From: Streptomyces sp. SA15
Lineage (GTDB): Bacteria > Actinomycetota > Actinomycetes > Streptomycetales > Streptomycetaceae
Direction: 5' to 3'
Assembly: GCF_002291145.1 (NCBI RefSeq)
Contig: NZ_NTGE01000216.1
Coordinates: 1-64,000, forward strand
DNA length: 64,000 bases
Part shown: positions 29,013 through 37,494 of the stretch, one piece after another
Layout of the letters: every line of letters begins with the position of its first letter
How positions within the stretch are numbered: the stretch's first letter is position 1
The notes under the pieces: generated by a model
Database searches by the model: none
Told to the model about the DNA's origin: nothing
What the model saw: only the letters and a program-made list of their open reading frames with translations
Position numbers and translations under genes: made by a program

Positions 29013-29388
29013 GAAGCGCCCTTTCTGGCACAGCACGAGCCAGGCTCGTCGGCGGGTTGCCGGAGCGGCTGCGGCATGTTGCGTTGGTAAGCCTTGATCA
29101 GCGTTGCTCAGCTTTTCCCGGACGGTCCCCACGATGGGGGCGGGATTGGCTTCCAGTCTACCGGTAGCGCCGACAGTGATGGGGGTTTGCCGGTACCTGA
29201 GTCCGCATGTGGCGCCCTCAACCGGTCTCGGCCGGGTCCCCATATACGGAGCGGGGCTCCAAGAGGCTCACAGAGGCACTCAGCGCTTCCGGCTGTCAAC
29301 CCATGGCTACTTGGGAGTCAGGTCAGGATTCGCAACCGCGCGCGGTTGCTCGACGGGGCCGCCGAAGCATCCGTGACTGTGATGTACC
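29013..29388 (-). promoter_or_regulatory. gyrB upstream region with candidate promoter
   Basis: About 375 bases between dciA and gyrB with no gene. On the minus strand TAGACT (29160-29155) is a good Streptomyces-type -10, about 145 bases ahead of gyrB; the -35 is weak. A perfect 18-bp palindrome, gcaaccgcgcgcggttgc (29332-29349), follows dciA and may act in its termination. Supercoiling control of gyrB is known elsewhere but cannot be read here. Confidence 0.45.
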
Positions 29389-29925
29389 TCACCCATAGGT
29401 GTCGCCGGGGCCCGTGCTGCCGGGGGCCCGCAGCGGCCCGTAGCGGCGGGCGGGACCACCGGGGCCGTACACCTTGATCATCGTCACCGCACCGTGGCCC
29501 AGGTCCTCGTTGAGACGCGCCACCAACTGGGAGGCGAGCAGGCGAAGATTCGTCGCCCAGGCCGTGGAATCGCAGCGCACGACCAGGACCCGCTCGTCCT
29601 CGTCGTACTTCTCCGGTACGCAGTGCTTGGCCAGGTCCTCGCCGACGATCTGCGGCCAGCGGCCCATCACGCCGCCCACCGCGGCCGGGGCTTCCCAACC
29701 GCGCTCGGTGATGAGGCGGTTGATGGCGGCGCCCAGCGCCATGGGGTCGCGGCCGTCGGCGCGCGCGCCGGAGCGCAGGCCCCCGCGCCGCGCCTGCTTC
29801 TTCTGCTGCGCCGCGTCCCCACGCGCGCGTGCCTGTTCCTTCGCCGCCCTGAGCGCCACGCGCGCGAGGTCGACGCCGGAGGGTTCGGGACTCTTCTTGG
29901 GCGCGGAATCCTTTTCGGCGCTCAT
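29389..29925 (-). CDS. dciA: DUF721/DciA-family protein
   Basis: A 178-residue protein. The N-terminal ~65 residues are basic and Gln/Ala-rich. The DUF721 domain occupies about 65-160 (ALGAAINRLITERGWEAPAAVGGVMGRWPQIVGEDLAKHCVP...RVLVVRCDSTAWATNLRLLASQLVARLNEDLG). DUF721 proteins are DciA-like loaders or partners of the replicative helicase DnaB. It overlaps recF by 4 bases (29922-29925), in the conserved dnaN-gnd-recF-dciA-gyrB order. Confidence 0.9.
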   Translation of the reverse strand: MSAEKDSAPKKSPEPSGVDLARVALRAAKEQARARGDAAQQKKQARRGGLRSGARADGRDPMALGAAINRLITERGWEAPAAVGGVMGRWPQIVGEDLAKHCVPEKYDEDERVLVVRCDSTAWATNLRLLASQLVARLNEDLGHGAVTMIKVYGPGGPARRYGPLRAPGSTGPGDTYG

Positions 29926-31043
29926 GCGCGCTCCACCATCCCGTCCGACACGGTGAACCGCGTCCCGGTCAGTACATGCGGTACGTCGTCGTCGACCGCG
30001 GCCGTCACCAGGACCTGCTCGCCCGGCGCGACCAGCTCGGCCAGGCGTTCACGGCGACGGGTGTCCAGCTCGGCGAAGACGTCGTCGAGGACGAGCACCG
30101 GCTCGTTGCCCTCGGCTCTGAGCAGGTCGTACGACGCCAGGCGCAGCGCCAGCGCGTAGGACCACGACTCGCCGTGGGAGGCGTACCCCTTGGCGGGCAG
30201 CTGACCGAGTTTGAGAACCAAATCGTCTCGATGAGGGCCTACGAGGGTGACGCCCCGCTCGATCTCCTGCTTGCGGGCGTCGGCCAGCGCGGCCATCAGC
30301 TGCTCGTAGAGATCCTCGCGCGTGTGCGCCTCGCCCGGCGCGGACGGCTTGTACTCCAGGGCGACCGGGCCGCCGCCGGGGGCCAGCTGCTCGTACGCCT
30401 TGTCGGCCAGCGGCTGGAGGGCGGCGACCAGGTCGAGACGCTGGGCGAGCAGTTCGGCGCCCACGCGCGCGAGGTGCTGATCCCACACGTCGAGCGTCGA
30501 CAGGTCCATGGAGCGGCCGCCGTGCCGACGGGCCAGCGCGGCCGACTTCAGCAGGGTGTTGCGCTGCTTGAGGACCCGGTCGTAGTCGGAGCGGACGCCG
30601 GACATACGCGGGGAGCGGGCGGTGATCAGCTCGTCGAGGAAGCGGCGCCGCTCCCCGGGGTCGCCCTTGACCAGCGCGAGGTCCTCGGGGGCGAACAGCA
30701 CGGTCCGTACGATGCCGAGCACATCACGCGGCCTGACCTGCGAGGACCTGTTGATCCGGGCGCGATTCGCCCTGCCCGGGTTCAGCTCCAGCTCGACCAG
30801 CTGCTGCCGCTCGCCCTGCTTGACCTGCGCCCGGATGACCGCGCGGTCGGCGCCCATACGGACCAGGGGGGCGTCGGAGGAGACGCGGTGGCTTCCGAGG
30901 GTGGCGAGGTAGCCGATCGCCTCCACGAGGTTCGTCTTGCCCTGCCCGTTCGGGCCGACGAAGGCGGTCACGCCCGGGTCGAGCGGGACTTCGACCCGGG
31001 CGTACGAGCGGAAGTCGGCCAGCGACAGATGCGTGACGTGCAT
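29922..31043 (-). CDS. recF: RecF, DNA recombination/repair ATPase
   Basis: A 373-residue SMC-like ATPase that helps load RecA at gapped DNA. Walker A is GPNGQGKTNLVEAIGY, the ABC signature-like region is near SHGESWSYALALRLAS, and the Walker B/D-loop is LVLDDVFAELD. Start and length are normal. It follows gnd by 51 bp and overlaps dciA, so it is translated with dciA. Confidence 0.96.
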   Translation of the reverse strand: MHVTHLSLADFRSYARVEVPLDPGVTAFVGPNGQGKTNLVEAIGYLATLGSHRVSSDAPLVRMGADRAVIRAQVKQGERQQLVELELNPGRANRARINRSSQVRPRDVLGIVRTVLFAPEDLALVKGDPGERRRFLDELITARSPRMSGVRSDYDRVLKQRNTLLKSAALARRHGGRSMDLSTLDVWDQHLARVGAELLAQRLDLVAALQPLADKAYEQLAPGGGPVALEYKPSAPGEAHTREDLYEQLMAALADARKQEIERGVTLVGPHRDDLVLKLGQLPAKGYASHGESWSYALALRLASYDLLRAEGNEPVLVLDDVFAELDTRRRERLAELVAPGEQVLVTAAVDDDVPHVLTGTRFTVSDGMVERA

Positions 31044-31094
31044 GGTCGTGCGCCGACCTCCCCCAGGTTGTGGACTGCCGAGCAGCCCTGTGGA

Positions 31095-31970
31095 TTACTT
31101 CTTCTCGACCGCGTGGCCGCCGAACTGGTTCCGCAGCGCCGCGATCATCTTCATCTGCGGAGAGTCCTCCTGGCGCGACGCGAACCGTGCGAAGAGGGAG
31201 GCCGTGATCGCGGGGAGCGGTACGGCGTTGTCGATGGCGGCTTCCACAGTCCAGCGTCCCTCGCCGGAGTCCTGTGCAAAACCCCTGAGCCTGTCCAGAT
31301 GCTCGTCCTCGTCGAGGGCGTCGACCGCGAGGTCGAGCAGCCAGGAGCGGATGACGGTGCCCTCCTGCCAGGAGCGGAAGACCTCTCGGACGTCGGTCAC
31401 GGAGTCGACCTTCTCCAGGAGCTCCCAGCCCTCGGCGTAGGCCTGCATCATCGCGTACTCGATGCCGTTGTGGACCATCTTCGCGAAGTGGCCCGCGCCC
31501 ACCTTGCCGGCGTGCACCGAGCCGAGGTCGCCCTCGGGCTTGAGGGCGTCGAAGATCGGCTGCACCTTGGCGACGTTCTCCGCGTCGCCGCCGTACATCA
31601 GCGCGTAGCCGTTCTCCAGGCCCCAGACGCCGCCGGAGACGCCGCAGTCGACGAAGCCGATGCCCTTGGCCGTCAGCTCCTCGGCGTGCTTCTCGTCGTC
31701 CGTCCAGCGCGAGTTCCCGCCGTCCACGACGACGTCACCGGGCTCCAGCAGCTCGGCGAGCTCGTCGACGGTCGACTGGGTCGCGGCACCGGCCGGCACC
31801 ATCACCCATACGACACGCGGGCCCTTCAGCTTGTCCACCAGCTCTTCGAGGCTGTGGACATCGGCGAGGTCCGGGTTGCGGTCGTATCCGATAACGGTGT
31901 GGTCTGCGCGGCGTATCCGCTCGCGCATGTTGCCGCCCATCTTGCCGAGGCCGACGAGACCGAGCTCCAT
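31095..31970 (-). CDS. gnd: 6-phosphogluconate dehydrogenase, decarboxylating (short type)
   Basis: A 291-residue enzyme converting 6-phosphogluconate to ribulose 5-phosphate and CO2 with reduction of NAD(P). Motifs: GLVGLGKMGGNM (dinucleotide binding), DVVVDGGNSRW, DCGVSGGVWGLENGYALMYGGD and GHFAKMVHNGIEYAMM (catalytic Lys). At about 290 residues it is the short form found next to dnaN/recF in actinobacteria, not the 470-residue enzyme. The ATG start at 31970 is chosen; the open frame to 32204 has no homology. Placement between dnaN and recF is conserved but its reason is not known. Confidence 0.93.
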   Translation of the reverse strand: MELGLVGLGKMGGNMRERIRRADHTVIGYDRNPDLADVHSLEELVDKLKGPRVVWVMVPAGAATQSTVDELAELLEPGDVVVDGGNSRWTDDEKHAEELTAKGIGFVDCGVSGGVWGLENGYALMYGGDAENVAKVQPIFDALKPEGDLGSVHAGKVGAGHFAKMVHNGIEYAMMQAYAEGWELLEKVDSVTDVREVFRSWQEGTVIRSWLLDLAVDALDEDEHLDRLRGFAQDSGEGRWTVEAAIDNAVPLPAITASLFARFASRQEDSPQMKMIAALRNQFGGHAVEKK

Positions 31971-32149
31971 CAGTTGTTCCTTAGGTTTTGCGACGTGACG
32001 TGACGTGACGGCACGGCACGCCCGTACGGGCATTCGTACCGCGGCACTTTCGTACCTGCGTCCGAGCCTAAACCCGGACGCTCGCGCACATCTGTGGGCA
32101 TAAGCGCTCAGACGTATGCCCCGACCTGCGGGTTCCCTGAAGGGGGCGG

Positions 32150-32265
32150 TCAGCCGCTCAGCCGCACCGGCATACTGCGATCTTGTGGGGGACGACCCCC
32201 ACACCCCCAGCAGTCAGCAGGGTTGAGCCGCTTCAGACCGCTCAGCCGCTCAGCCGCACCGGCAT
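32150..32265. repeat. 24-bp direct repeat of the dnaN 3' end
   Basis: Bases 32242-32265, which encode the last residues and stop of dnaN (MPVRLSG, stop), recur exactly at 32150-32173, 92 bp downstream of dnaN. Both copies contain cagccgctcagccgcaccgg. Confidence 0.9.
32185..32202 (-). terminator. Hairpin after dnaN
   Basis: gtggggg pairs with cccccac around acga in the 271-base gap between dnaN and gnd. No U-tract follows, so termination may be partial. Confidence 0.4.
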
Positions 32266-33372
32266 GATCAGGTACTTGTAGGCCTCGTCCGCCTCGGCGT
32301 CCACCGCCGGCTTGCCGCTGAGCAGCGCGGGCTTGGTGGACGTGGTGAAGGACAGCTGGGCCACCGGGGAGTCGATGGCGCTGAGGCCGTCCAGCAGGAA
32401 GGTCGGGTTGAAGGCGATCGAGACGTCGTCGCCCTCCAGCTGGGCGTCGACCCGCTCCACAGCCTGTGCGTCGTCGCTGGAACCTGCCTCCAGGATCAGC
32501 ACGCCCTGCTCGAAGCTGAGCCGCACCGGCGTGTTGCGCTCGGCGACCAGGGCCACACGCTTGACGGCCTCCACGAAAGGCGCGGTCTCGATGACGGCCA
32601 CGGAGTTGAACTCCGTCGGGAACAGCGAGCGGTACTTCGGGAGGTCGCCCTCCAGCAGACGCGTCGTCGTACGACGGCCGGCGCCCTCGAAACCGATCAG
32701 GCCCTCGCCCGACCCACCGCCGGACAGCGCCAGGATGACGCTGTCGCCGCTCGTGAGGGCCTTGGCCGTGTCCAGGAGCGTCTTGGCGGGCACCAGGGCC
32801 ACCGCGGACGCCTCGGGGTTCTCCGGCTTCCACAGGAACTCGCGGACCGCGAAGCGGTAGCGGTCGGTGGACGCCAGCGTGACCGTGTCGCCCTCGATCT
32901 CGATGCGCACACCGGTGAGCACGGGCAGTGTGTCGTCGCGACCGGCGGCGATGGCCACCTGGGCGGCCGCGGAAGCGAAGACCTCGCCGGGGACCGTGCC
33001 GGTGGCGTTCGGCATCTGCGGCAGGGCCGGGTACTCCTCCACAGGCAGGGTGTGGAGTGTGAACCGCGAGGAGCCGCAGACCACCGTCGCCCGTACACCC
33101 TCTGTGGAAATCTCCACCGGGCGGTTGGGGAGGGCACGGGAGATGTCGGCGAGCAGGCGGCCGGAGACGAGGACCGTGCCCTCCTCCTCGACCTCGGCCT
33201 CGACGGACACACGCGCCGAGACCTCGTAGTCGAAGCTGGACAGGCTCAGCTGGCCGTCCTCGGCCTTCAGCAGGAGGCCGGCGAGGACAGGCGCCGGCGG
33301 CCGGGCCGGGAGGCTGCGTGCCGCCCAGGCCACTGCCTCCGCGAGTACGTCGCGTTCCACCCGGATCTTCAC
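32242..33372 (-). CDS. dnaN: DNA polymerase III beta subunit (sliding clamp)
   Basis: A 376-residue clamp of three similar domains that tethers the replicase to DNA. It begins KIRVERDVLAEAVAWAARSLPARPPAPVLAG and ends with the conserved MPVRL before the stop. The GTG start at 33372 gives the normal length; the frame is open much farther upstream, into oriC, and that part is not protein-like. The end of the gene is repeated 92 bp downstream. It diverges from nothing: dnaA, upstream across oriC, is on the same strand. Confidence 0.97.
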   Translation of the reverse strand: MKIRVERDVLAEAVAWAARSLPARPPAPVLAGLLLKAEDGQLSLSSFDYEVSARVSVEAEVEEEGTVLVSGRLLADISRALPNRPVEISTEGVRATVVCGSSRFTLHTLPVEEYPALPQMPNATGTVPGEVFASAAAQVAIAAGRDDTLPVLTGVRIEIEGDTVTLASTDRYRFAVREFLWKPENPEASAVALVPAKTLLDTAKALTSGDSVILALSGGGSGEGLIGFEGAGRRTTTRLLEGDLPKYRSLFPTEFNSVAVIETAPFVEAVKRVALVAERNTPVRLSFEQGVLILEAGSSDDAQAVERVDAQLEGDDVSIAFNPTFLLDGLSAIDSPVAQLSFTTSTKPALLSGKPAVDAEADEAYKYLIMPVRLSG

Positions 33373-33479
33373 TGTTGCCGCCTCCTGCTGTTGCCGGCGC
33401 TTCTCGGCCTGCCTGGCTTTGTCGTCTGACTCGGTGTCTTCAGCCCCTGTGAGGGGAAGGACACCGGGGAACAGTCTGA

Positions 33480-34150
33480 CGCACCCCACTGACAGTAGGT
33501 GCCTCTCGGGGTCAAGTCGTGACGAGGGGCAGCCGGGAGCCGGGCAGCGAGTTGTGCACAGGACCCCCTTCGAAACGGATTCCTCGCTCTCTCTAGTCGG
33601 GAGTAGTAGTAGGGCCTGTGGATACCGTGGATAACCCCGTTTGCGCAGGTCAGAGGCGAGATTTTGTCCACGGGCCCTGTGGGCGGGGGCGGTGGACAAC
33701 CTGGGCTCTCTGTGGAGAACGGAAAGTTCTGCACACCCCATGCACAGCCTGAGGCCACTTCTCCCCAGAGCCGTCCCCAGCTTTACCCGTCTTTCCCACA
33801 GCCCAACCCGGCACCTTCGTGTGACGCCTTTCACTCGACTCGGTGAGGAGGCGCGTCGCGTTGCCGAACAGTGGACGGGGATGTGGAGAAGCCGGGGATC
33901 GCTGGGGACAACCTGCCTCAGCCTGTGGGCTGCCGGTGGACAACTCCATGCACAGGGTGTGGATCAATCCTCTGTCCACAGCCTGTGGAGATCTTTCGTC
34001 CACCAATCCACAAGCACCTGACCTGGTCGCATCGTCTATCAACAGCGTGCTCTGTGGACACGATCTGGACAACTTCCCAGTCCCCAGGATGTGGACGGGA
34101 AAAAGTCGCCGGATCTGTGGAGACAGGCCGTAACGCGGCAGGTATTCGAA
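33480..34150. other. oriC: oriC, chromosomal replication origin
   Basis: The 859-base dnaA-dnaN spacer is packed with DnaA boxes (consensus TTGTCCACA, either strand). By eye they lie at 33617, 33626, 33664, 33691, 33711, 33882, 33935, 33958, 33972, 33984, 33996, 34004, 34053, 34064, 34090 and 34116, with weaker ones at 33552, 33872 and 33904. TTGTCCACG (33664), CTGTCCACA (33972), TGTGGACAC (34053) and CGTGGATAA (33626) are among the best. Both orientations occur, denser on the dnaA side. No A+T-rich 13-mers like those of E. coli are obvious, as is usual in Streptomyces. DnaA binds here to open the DNA for helicase loading. Confidence 0.96.
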
Positions 34151-34231
34151 CAGCAGGTGTCGGGGGAACAACGAAGGGCGCCCCGGGGGATCTCGCCCCG
34201 GGGCGCCCTCGGCGCCGTACGACTGTCTCTG

Positions 34232-36238
34232 TCAGCCGTTCTTGATGCGGTTGGTGAGCTCCGTGACCTGGTTGTAGATGGAGCGCCGCTCAGCCATCAG
34301 ATTGCGGATCTTGCGGTCGGCGTGCATCACGGTCGTGTGGTCGCGGCCGCCGAACAGCGCGCCGATCTTCGGCAGCGAGAGGTCCGTCAGCTCGCGGCAG
34401 AGGTACATGGCGATCTGCCGGGCGGTGACGAGCTGGCGGCCGCGCGAGCTGCCGCACAGATCGTCGACCGTGAGGCCGAAGTAGTCGGCGGTCGCGCTCA
34501 TGATGGCCGTCGAGGTGATTTCCGGCGTCGAGTCCTCACCGCCGGGGATCAGGTCCTTGAGGACGATCTCCGTCAGGCCCAGGTCCACCGGCTGCCGGTT
34601 GAGCGACGCGAACGCCGTCACCCGGATCAGCGCGCCCTCCAGCTCACGGATGTTCCGCGAGATGCGGGAGGCGATGAACTCCAGCACCTCCGGCGGGGCG
34701 TTGAGCTGCTCCTGCACCGCCTTCTTGCGCAGGATCGCGATGCGCGTCTCGAGCTCGGGCGGCTGGACGTCGGTGATCAGGCCCCATTCGAAACGGTTCC
34801 GCAGTCGGTCCTCCAGGGTCACCAGCTGCTTGGGCGGCCGGTCGCTGGACAGCACGATCTGCTTGTTCGCGTTGTGGAGCGTGTTGAAGGTGTGGAAGAA
34901 CTCCTCCTGCGTCGACTCCTTGTCCGCCAGGAACTGGATGTCGTCAACGAGCAGGATGTCCATCTCGCGGTACCGCTTGCGGAAGCTGTCGCCCTTGCCG
35001 TCGCGGATGGAGTTGATGAACTCGTTGGTGAACTCCTCCGAGCTGACATATCGCACGCGTGTGCCCGGGTAGAGGCTGCGCGCGTAGTGCCCGATCGCGT
35101 GCAGCAGGTGCGTCTTGCCGAGTCCCGACTCCCCGTAGATGAAGAGGGGGTTGTACGCCTTCGCGGGCGCCTCGGCGACGGCGACCGCGGCCGCGTGCGC
35201 GAAGCGGTTCGAGGCGCCGATGACGAACGTGTCGAAGAGGTACTTCGGGTTCAGGCGCGCGGTCGGCTCACCCGGGCCGGTCGCCGGCGCGGGCTGCGCG
35301 GCCAGCGGGCCGGGAGCCCCGGTGGTGGGCAGATGGGAACCGACGGGACCGCCGCGGTGGACGTGCCCGCCGCCGGACGACGGCTCGGGCAGATCACGGC
35401 GTGCGTCGCGCTGGTCGTAGTCGGGGCGCGAGGAGTCATGGTCCGGTCGGCGGTCGTAGTCCGATCGCGAGCCGTAGTCCGGGCGCTGGTCGTAGTCCGG
35501 TCGCTTGTCGTAGTCGGGGCGCTGCGTGTCGTACGACGGGCGCTCCATCGACTGCGGGCGGTATTCCTGGGGCGGCGGCGCGTACGACTCCTGTGCGTGT
35601 GAGCCGTACGACTCCTGCCCGTACACGTCTTGCCCGTACGGCTCCTGCGACGGCGACGCGTACGGGTCGCGCTCCGGGAAGCCGAGCCGCTGCTGCTGCC
35701 AGCCGTACTCGTCCTGGGCCGGGCGCTGCCAGCCGCCGGGTTCGGGACGCTGGTACTCGGAGGGGTATGCGGGGCGCGCGGTCGGGAGCTGGTCCGAGCG
35801 GGGCGCCGGCAGCTGGTCGCCCTGCGGCCCGGAGGCCTGCTCGGGGCGGCCGTGCCTGGAGTCGTCGGCGCGGTGGCGGCCGTATCCCTCGTACTGTCCG
35901 GAGGGGAGCTCGGGCTCCTCATAGCGTGGCTGGGGACGGACCGGGGGGGCCGGGGGCTCGCCGGCGGAGTCGTCGACGGTGATCGCGATGCGGATCGGAC
36001 GGCCGCACTCGCGGCTCAGCGTTTCGCTGACGACCGGGGCCAGTCGGCCCTCCAGTACGCCCTTCGCGAATTCGTTCGGTACGGCGAGCAGCGCGGTGTC
36101 CGCGACCAGCGCGAGCGGCTGGCAGCGCCGGATCCAGTGCTCGTCCTTGGCCTCGACCCCCTGCCCGCGGCCCTCACCGAGAAGTTGCTCCAGTACTCGT
36201 GGCCACACTGCGGCAAGATCGGCAGGTACGTCAGCCAC
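34232..36238 (-). CDS. dnaA: DnaA, chromosomal replication initiator
   Basis: A 668-residue initiator, far longer than the ~460 of E. coli because domain II (about residues 90-325) is expanded. Domain I starts ADVPADLAAVWPRVLEQLL. Domain II is acidic and low-complexity, with repeats of the type RPDYDxR and QESYGS. Domain III has Walker A GESGLGKTHLL, Walker B LLVDDIQFL and the sensor motifs. Domain IV has the helix-turn-helix signature ITARQIAMYLCREL-like sequence (VTARQIAMYLCREL) and GGRDHTTVMHADRKI. The start is GTG at 36238. Two DnaA boxes lie 135-155 bp upstream. Confidence 0.97.
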   Translation of the reverse strand: MADVPADLAAVWPRVLEQLLGEGRGQGVEAKDEHWIRRCQPLALVADTALLAVPNEFAKGVLEGRLAPVVSETLSRECGRPIRIAITVDDSAGEPPAPPVRPQPRYEEPELPSGQYEGYGRHRADDSRHGRPEQASGPQGDQLPAPRSDQLPTARPAYPSEYQRPEPGGWQRPAQDEYGWQQQRLGFPERDPYASPSQEPYGQDVYGQESYGSHAQESYAPPPQEYRPQSMERPSYDTQRPDYDKRPDYDQRPDYGSRSDYDRRPDHDSSRPDYDQRDARRDLPEPSSGGGHVHRGGPVGSHLPTTGAPGPLAAQPAPATGPGEPTARLNPKYLFDTFVIGASNRFAHAAAVAVAEAPAKAYNPLFIYGESGLGKTHLLHAIGHYARSLYPGTRVRYVSSEEFTNEFINSIRDGKGDSFRKRYREMDILLVDDIQFLADKESTQEEFFHTFNTLHNANKQIVLSSDRPPKQLVTLEDRLRNRFEWGLITDVQPPELETRIAILRKKAVQEQLNAPPEVLEFIASRISRNIRELEGALIRVTAFASLNRQPVDLGLTEIVLKDLIPGGEDSTPEITSTAIMSATADYFGLTVDDLCGSSRGRQLVTARQIAMYLCRELTDLSLPKIGALFGGRDHTTVMHADRKIRNLMAERRSIYNQVTELTNRIKNG

Positions 36239-36610
36239 AGGGCACGCTCTCTCACGGGTCCCACGAACGTGTGGTTCGGGACGGGTCGGGATTCAAATGG
36301 GGCGGGGCAGGTACAAGGGAACGATTCGGAGTCCAGCCACGGTAGTCAGGGCGACGGCTGCGGTTCAAGTTGTTGTCCCCAGGCTGTGGATAGTGTCTCC
36401 TGGTGACCGCTGGTTTGACCGGATGGCGTAGCCGCGCGTACCGTAACCAGGTCGAGTTGTCGATGGCTGCTGCCGCCTGCCTCCGATGGGCACAGATCAT
36501 TTGGGTGATCGGTCAGCGGTGCACTCGGGCGTGACGCGAGCTACTCGTGGGCGCACGGTGACAGCCAAGACGGCACCCCGCAGACCCCGATTTCTTTCTG
36601 GAGCCCCCGA
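36239..36610. promoter_or_regulatory. Divergent dnaA/rpmH promoter region with DnaA boxes
   Basis: Two DnaA boxes, TTGTCCCCA (36373-36381) and TGTGGATAG (36385-36393), face each other in the dnaA leader, fitting DnaA autoregulation. For rpmH on the plus strand, TTGACC (36415-36420) and TACCGT (36439-36444) are spaced 18 bp and form a good promoter, with a leader of about 160 bases. Confidence 0.65.
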
Positions 36611-36748
36611 GTGAGCAAGCGCACCTTCCAGCCGAACAACCGTCGTCGCGCGAAGACCCACGGCTTCCGGCTGCGTATGCGCACCCGTGCCGGCCGCGCG
36701 ATTCTCGCGTCCCGCCGTGGCAAGGGTCGCGCCCGTCTGTCCGCCTGA
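36611..36748 (+). CDS. rpmH: 50S ribosomal protein L34
   Basis: A 45-residue, extremely basic protein: SKRTFQPNNRRRAKTHGFRLR, then MRTRAGRAILASRRGKGRARLSA. This is the full L34 family signature, a component of the large ribosomal subunit. The start is GTG at 36611, preceded by TTTCTGGAGCCCCCGA with GGAG as the ribosome site. It heads the rpmH-rnpA-yidD-yidC-jag-rsmG-parAB run that lies next to dnaA in most bacteria. Confidence 0.97.
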   Translation: MSKRTFQPNNRRRAKTHGFRLRMRTRAGRAILASRRGKGRARLSA

Positions 36749-36769
36749 TCCCGGTCAGGTCATGACGTC

Positions 36770-37141
36770 GTGCTGCCCACCGAGAACCGGCTGAGGCGGC
36801 GCGAGGACTTCGCGACCGCGGTACGACGGGGGCGTCGGGCCGGACGCCCGTACCTCGTCGTCCACCTTCGTAGCGGTGCCACGGACCCGCACGCGCCTGG
36901 GGAGAGCGCTCCCCCGACGCGTGCGGGTTTCGTCGTGAGCAAGGCCGTGGGCGGTGCGGTGGTGCGCAACAAGGTGAAGCGCAGGCTTCGCCATCTGATG
37001 CGCGACCGAGTCGCCCTGTTGCCCCCCGGTAGCCTGGTAGTCGTACGAGCGCTGCCCGGTGCGGGCGACGCCGACCATGCACAACTGGCCCAAGACCTGG
37101 ATGCCGCCCTTCAGCGGCTGCTGGGAGGGGGCGCGCGATGA
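36770..37141 (+). CDS. rnpA: Ribonuclease P protein component
   Basis: A 123-residue basic protein that assists the RNase P RNA in maturing tRNA 5' ends. It starts LPTENRLRRREDFATAVRRGRRAGRPYLVVHL and carries the RNR-type motif RNKVKRRLRHLMR. The GTG start is 21 bases after rpmH. Its TGA overlaps the ATG of yidD (ATGA at 37138-37141). Confidence 0.96.
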   Translation: MLPTENRLRRREDFATAVRRGRRAGRPYLVVHLRSGATDPHAPGESAPPTRAGFVVSKAVGGAVVRNKVKRRLRHLMRDRVALLPPGSLVVVRALPGAGDADHAQLAQDLDAALQRLLGGGAR

Positions 37142-37491
37142 AGTACCCGCTGCTGGCGCTGATCAAGCTGTACCAGTGGACCATCAGCCCGCTGCTCGGG
37201 CCGGTGTGCAAGTACTACCCGTCGTGCTCCCACTACGGCTACCAGGCCATCGACCGGCATGGTGCGATCAAGGGCACGGCACTCACGGCCTGGCGCATCC
37301 TCAGGTGCAATCCGTGGTCGTTGGGCGGTGTGGACCATGTCCCGCCGCGCAAGCGTCCGCGGTGGCACGAAATGCTGCGTAACGCCTGGCGTGCACGCAA
37401 GGGCGGGCCCTCCTCCGCCGAACCGGCCACCGAGGGGCAGGCTCCTCCGAGCCCGGCCGCAGAGACCCCGTCCCATGCCCAAGGAGCATGA
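37138..37491 (+). CDS. yidD: YidD, membrane protein insertion efficiency factor
   Basis: A 117-residue protein with the YidD core: ALIKLYQWTISPLLGPVCKYYPSCSHYGYQAI, then HGAIKGTALTAWRILRCNPWSLGGVDHVP, including the conserved Cys residues. The C-terminal ~35 residues are a low-complexity extension (Ala/Pro/Glu-rich). YidD aids YidC in inserting membrane proteins; an amphipathic N-terminal helix probably binds the membrane. It overlaps rnpA by 4 bases and precedes yidC by 3. Confidence 0.95.
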   Translation: MKYPLLALIKLYQWTISPLLGPVCKYYPSCSHYGYQAIDRHGAIKGTALTAWRILRCNPWSLGGVDHVPPRKRPRWHEMLRNAWRARKGGPSSAEPATEGQAPPSPAAETPSHAQGA

Positions 37492-37494
37492 TTA

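Noticed and set aside
29332..29349. 18-bp palindrome gcaaccgcgcgcggttgc as a regulator site for gyrB
   Set aside because: It lies about 320 bp from gyrB and just after dciA; no known regulator motif matches, and a hairpin role is as likely.
31062..31098. ttgtggac and tgtggatta between recF and gnd as DnaA boxes
   Set aside because: Both deviate from the consensus at more than one position, and DnaA-like sequences are common near oriC.
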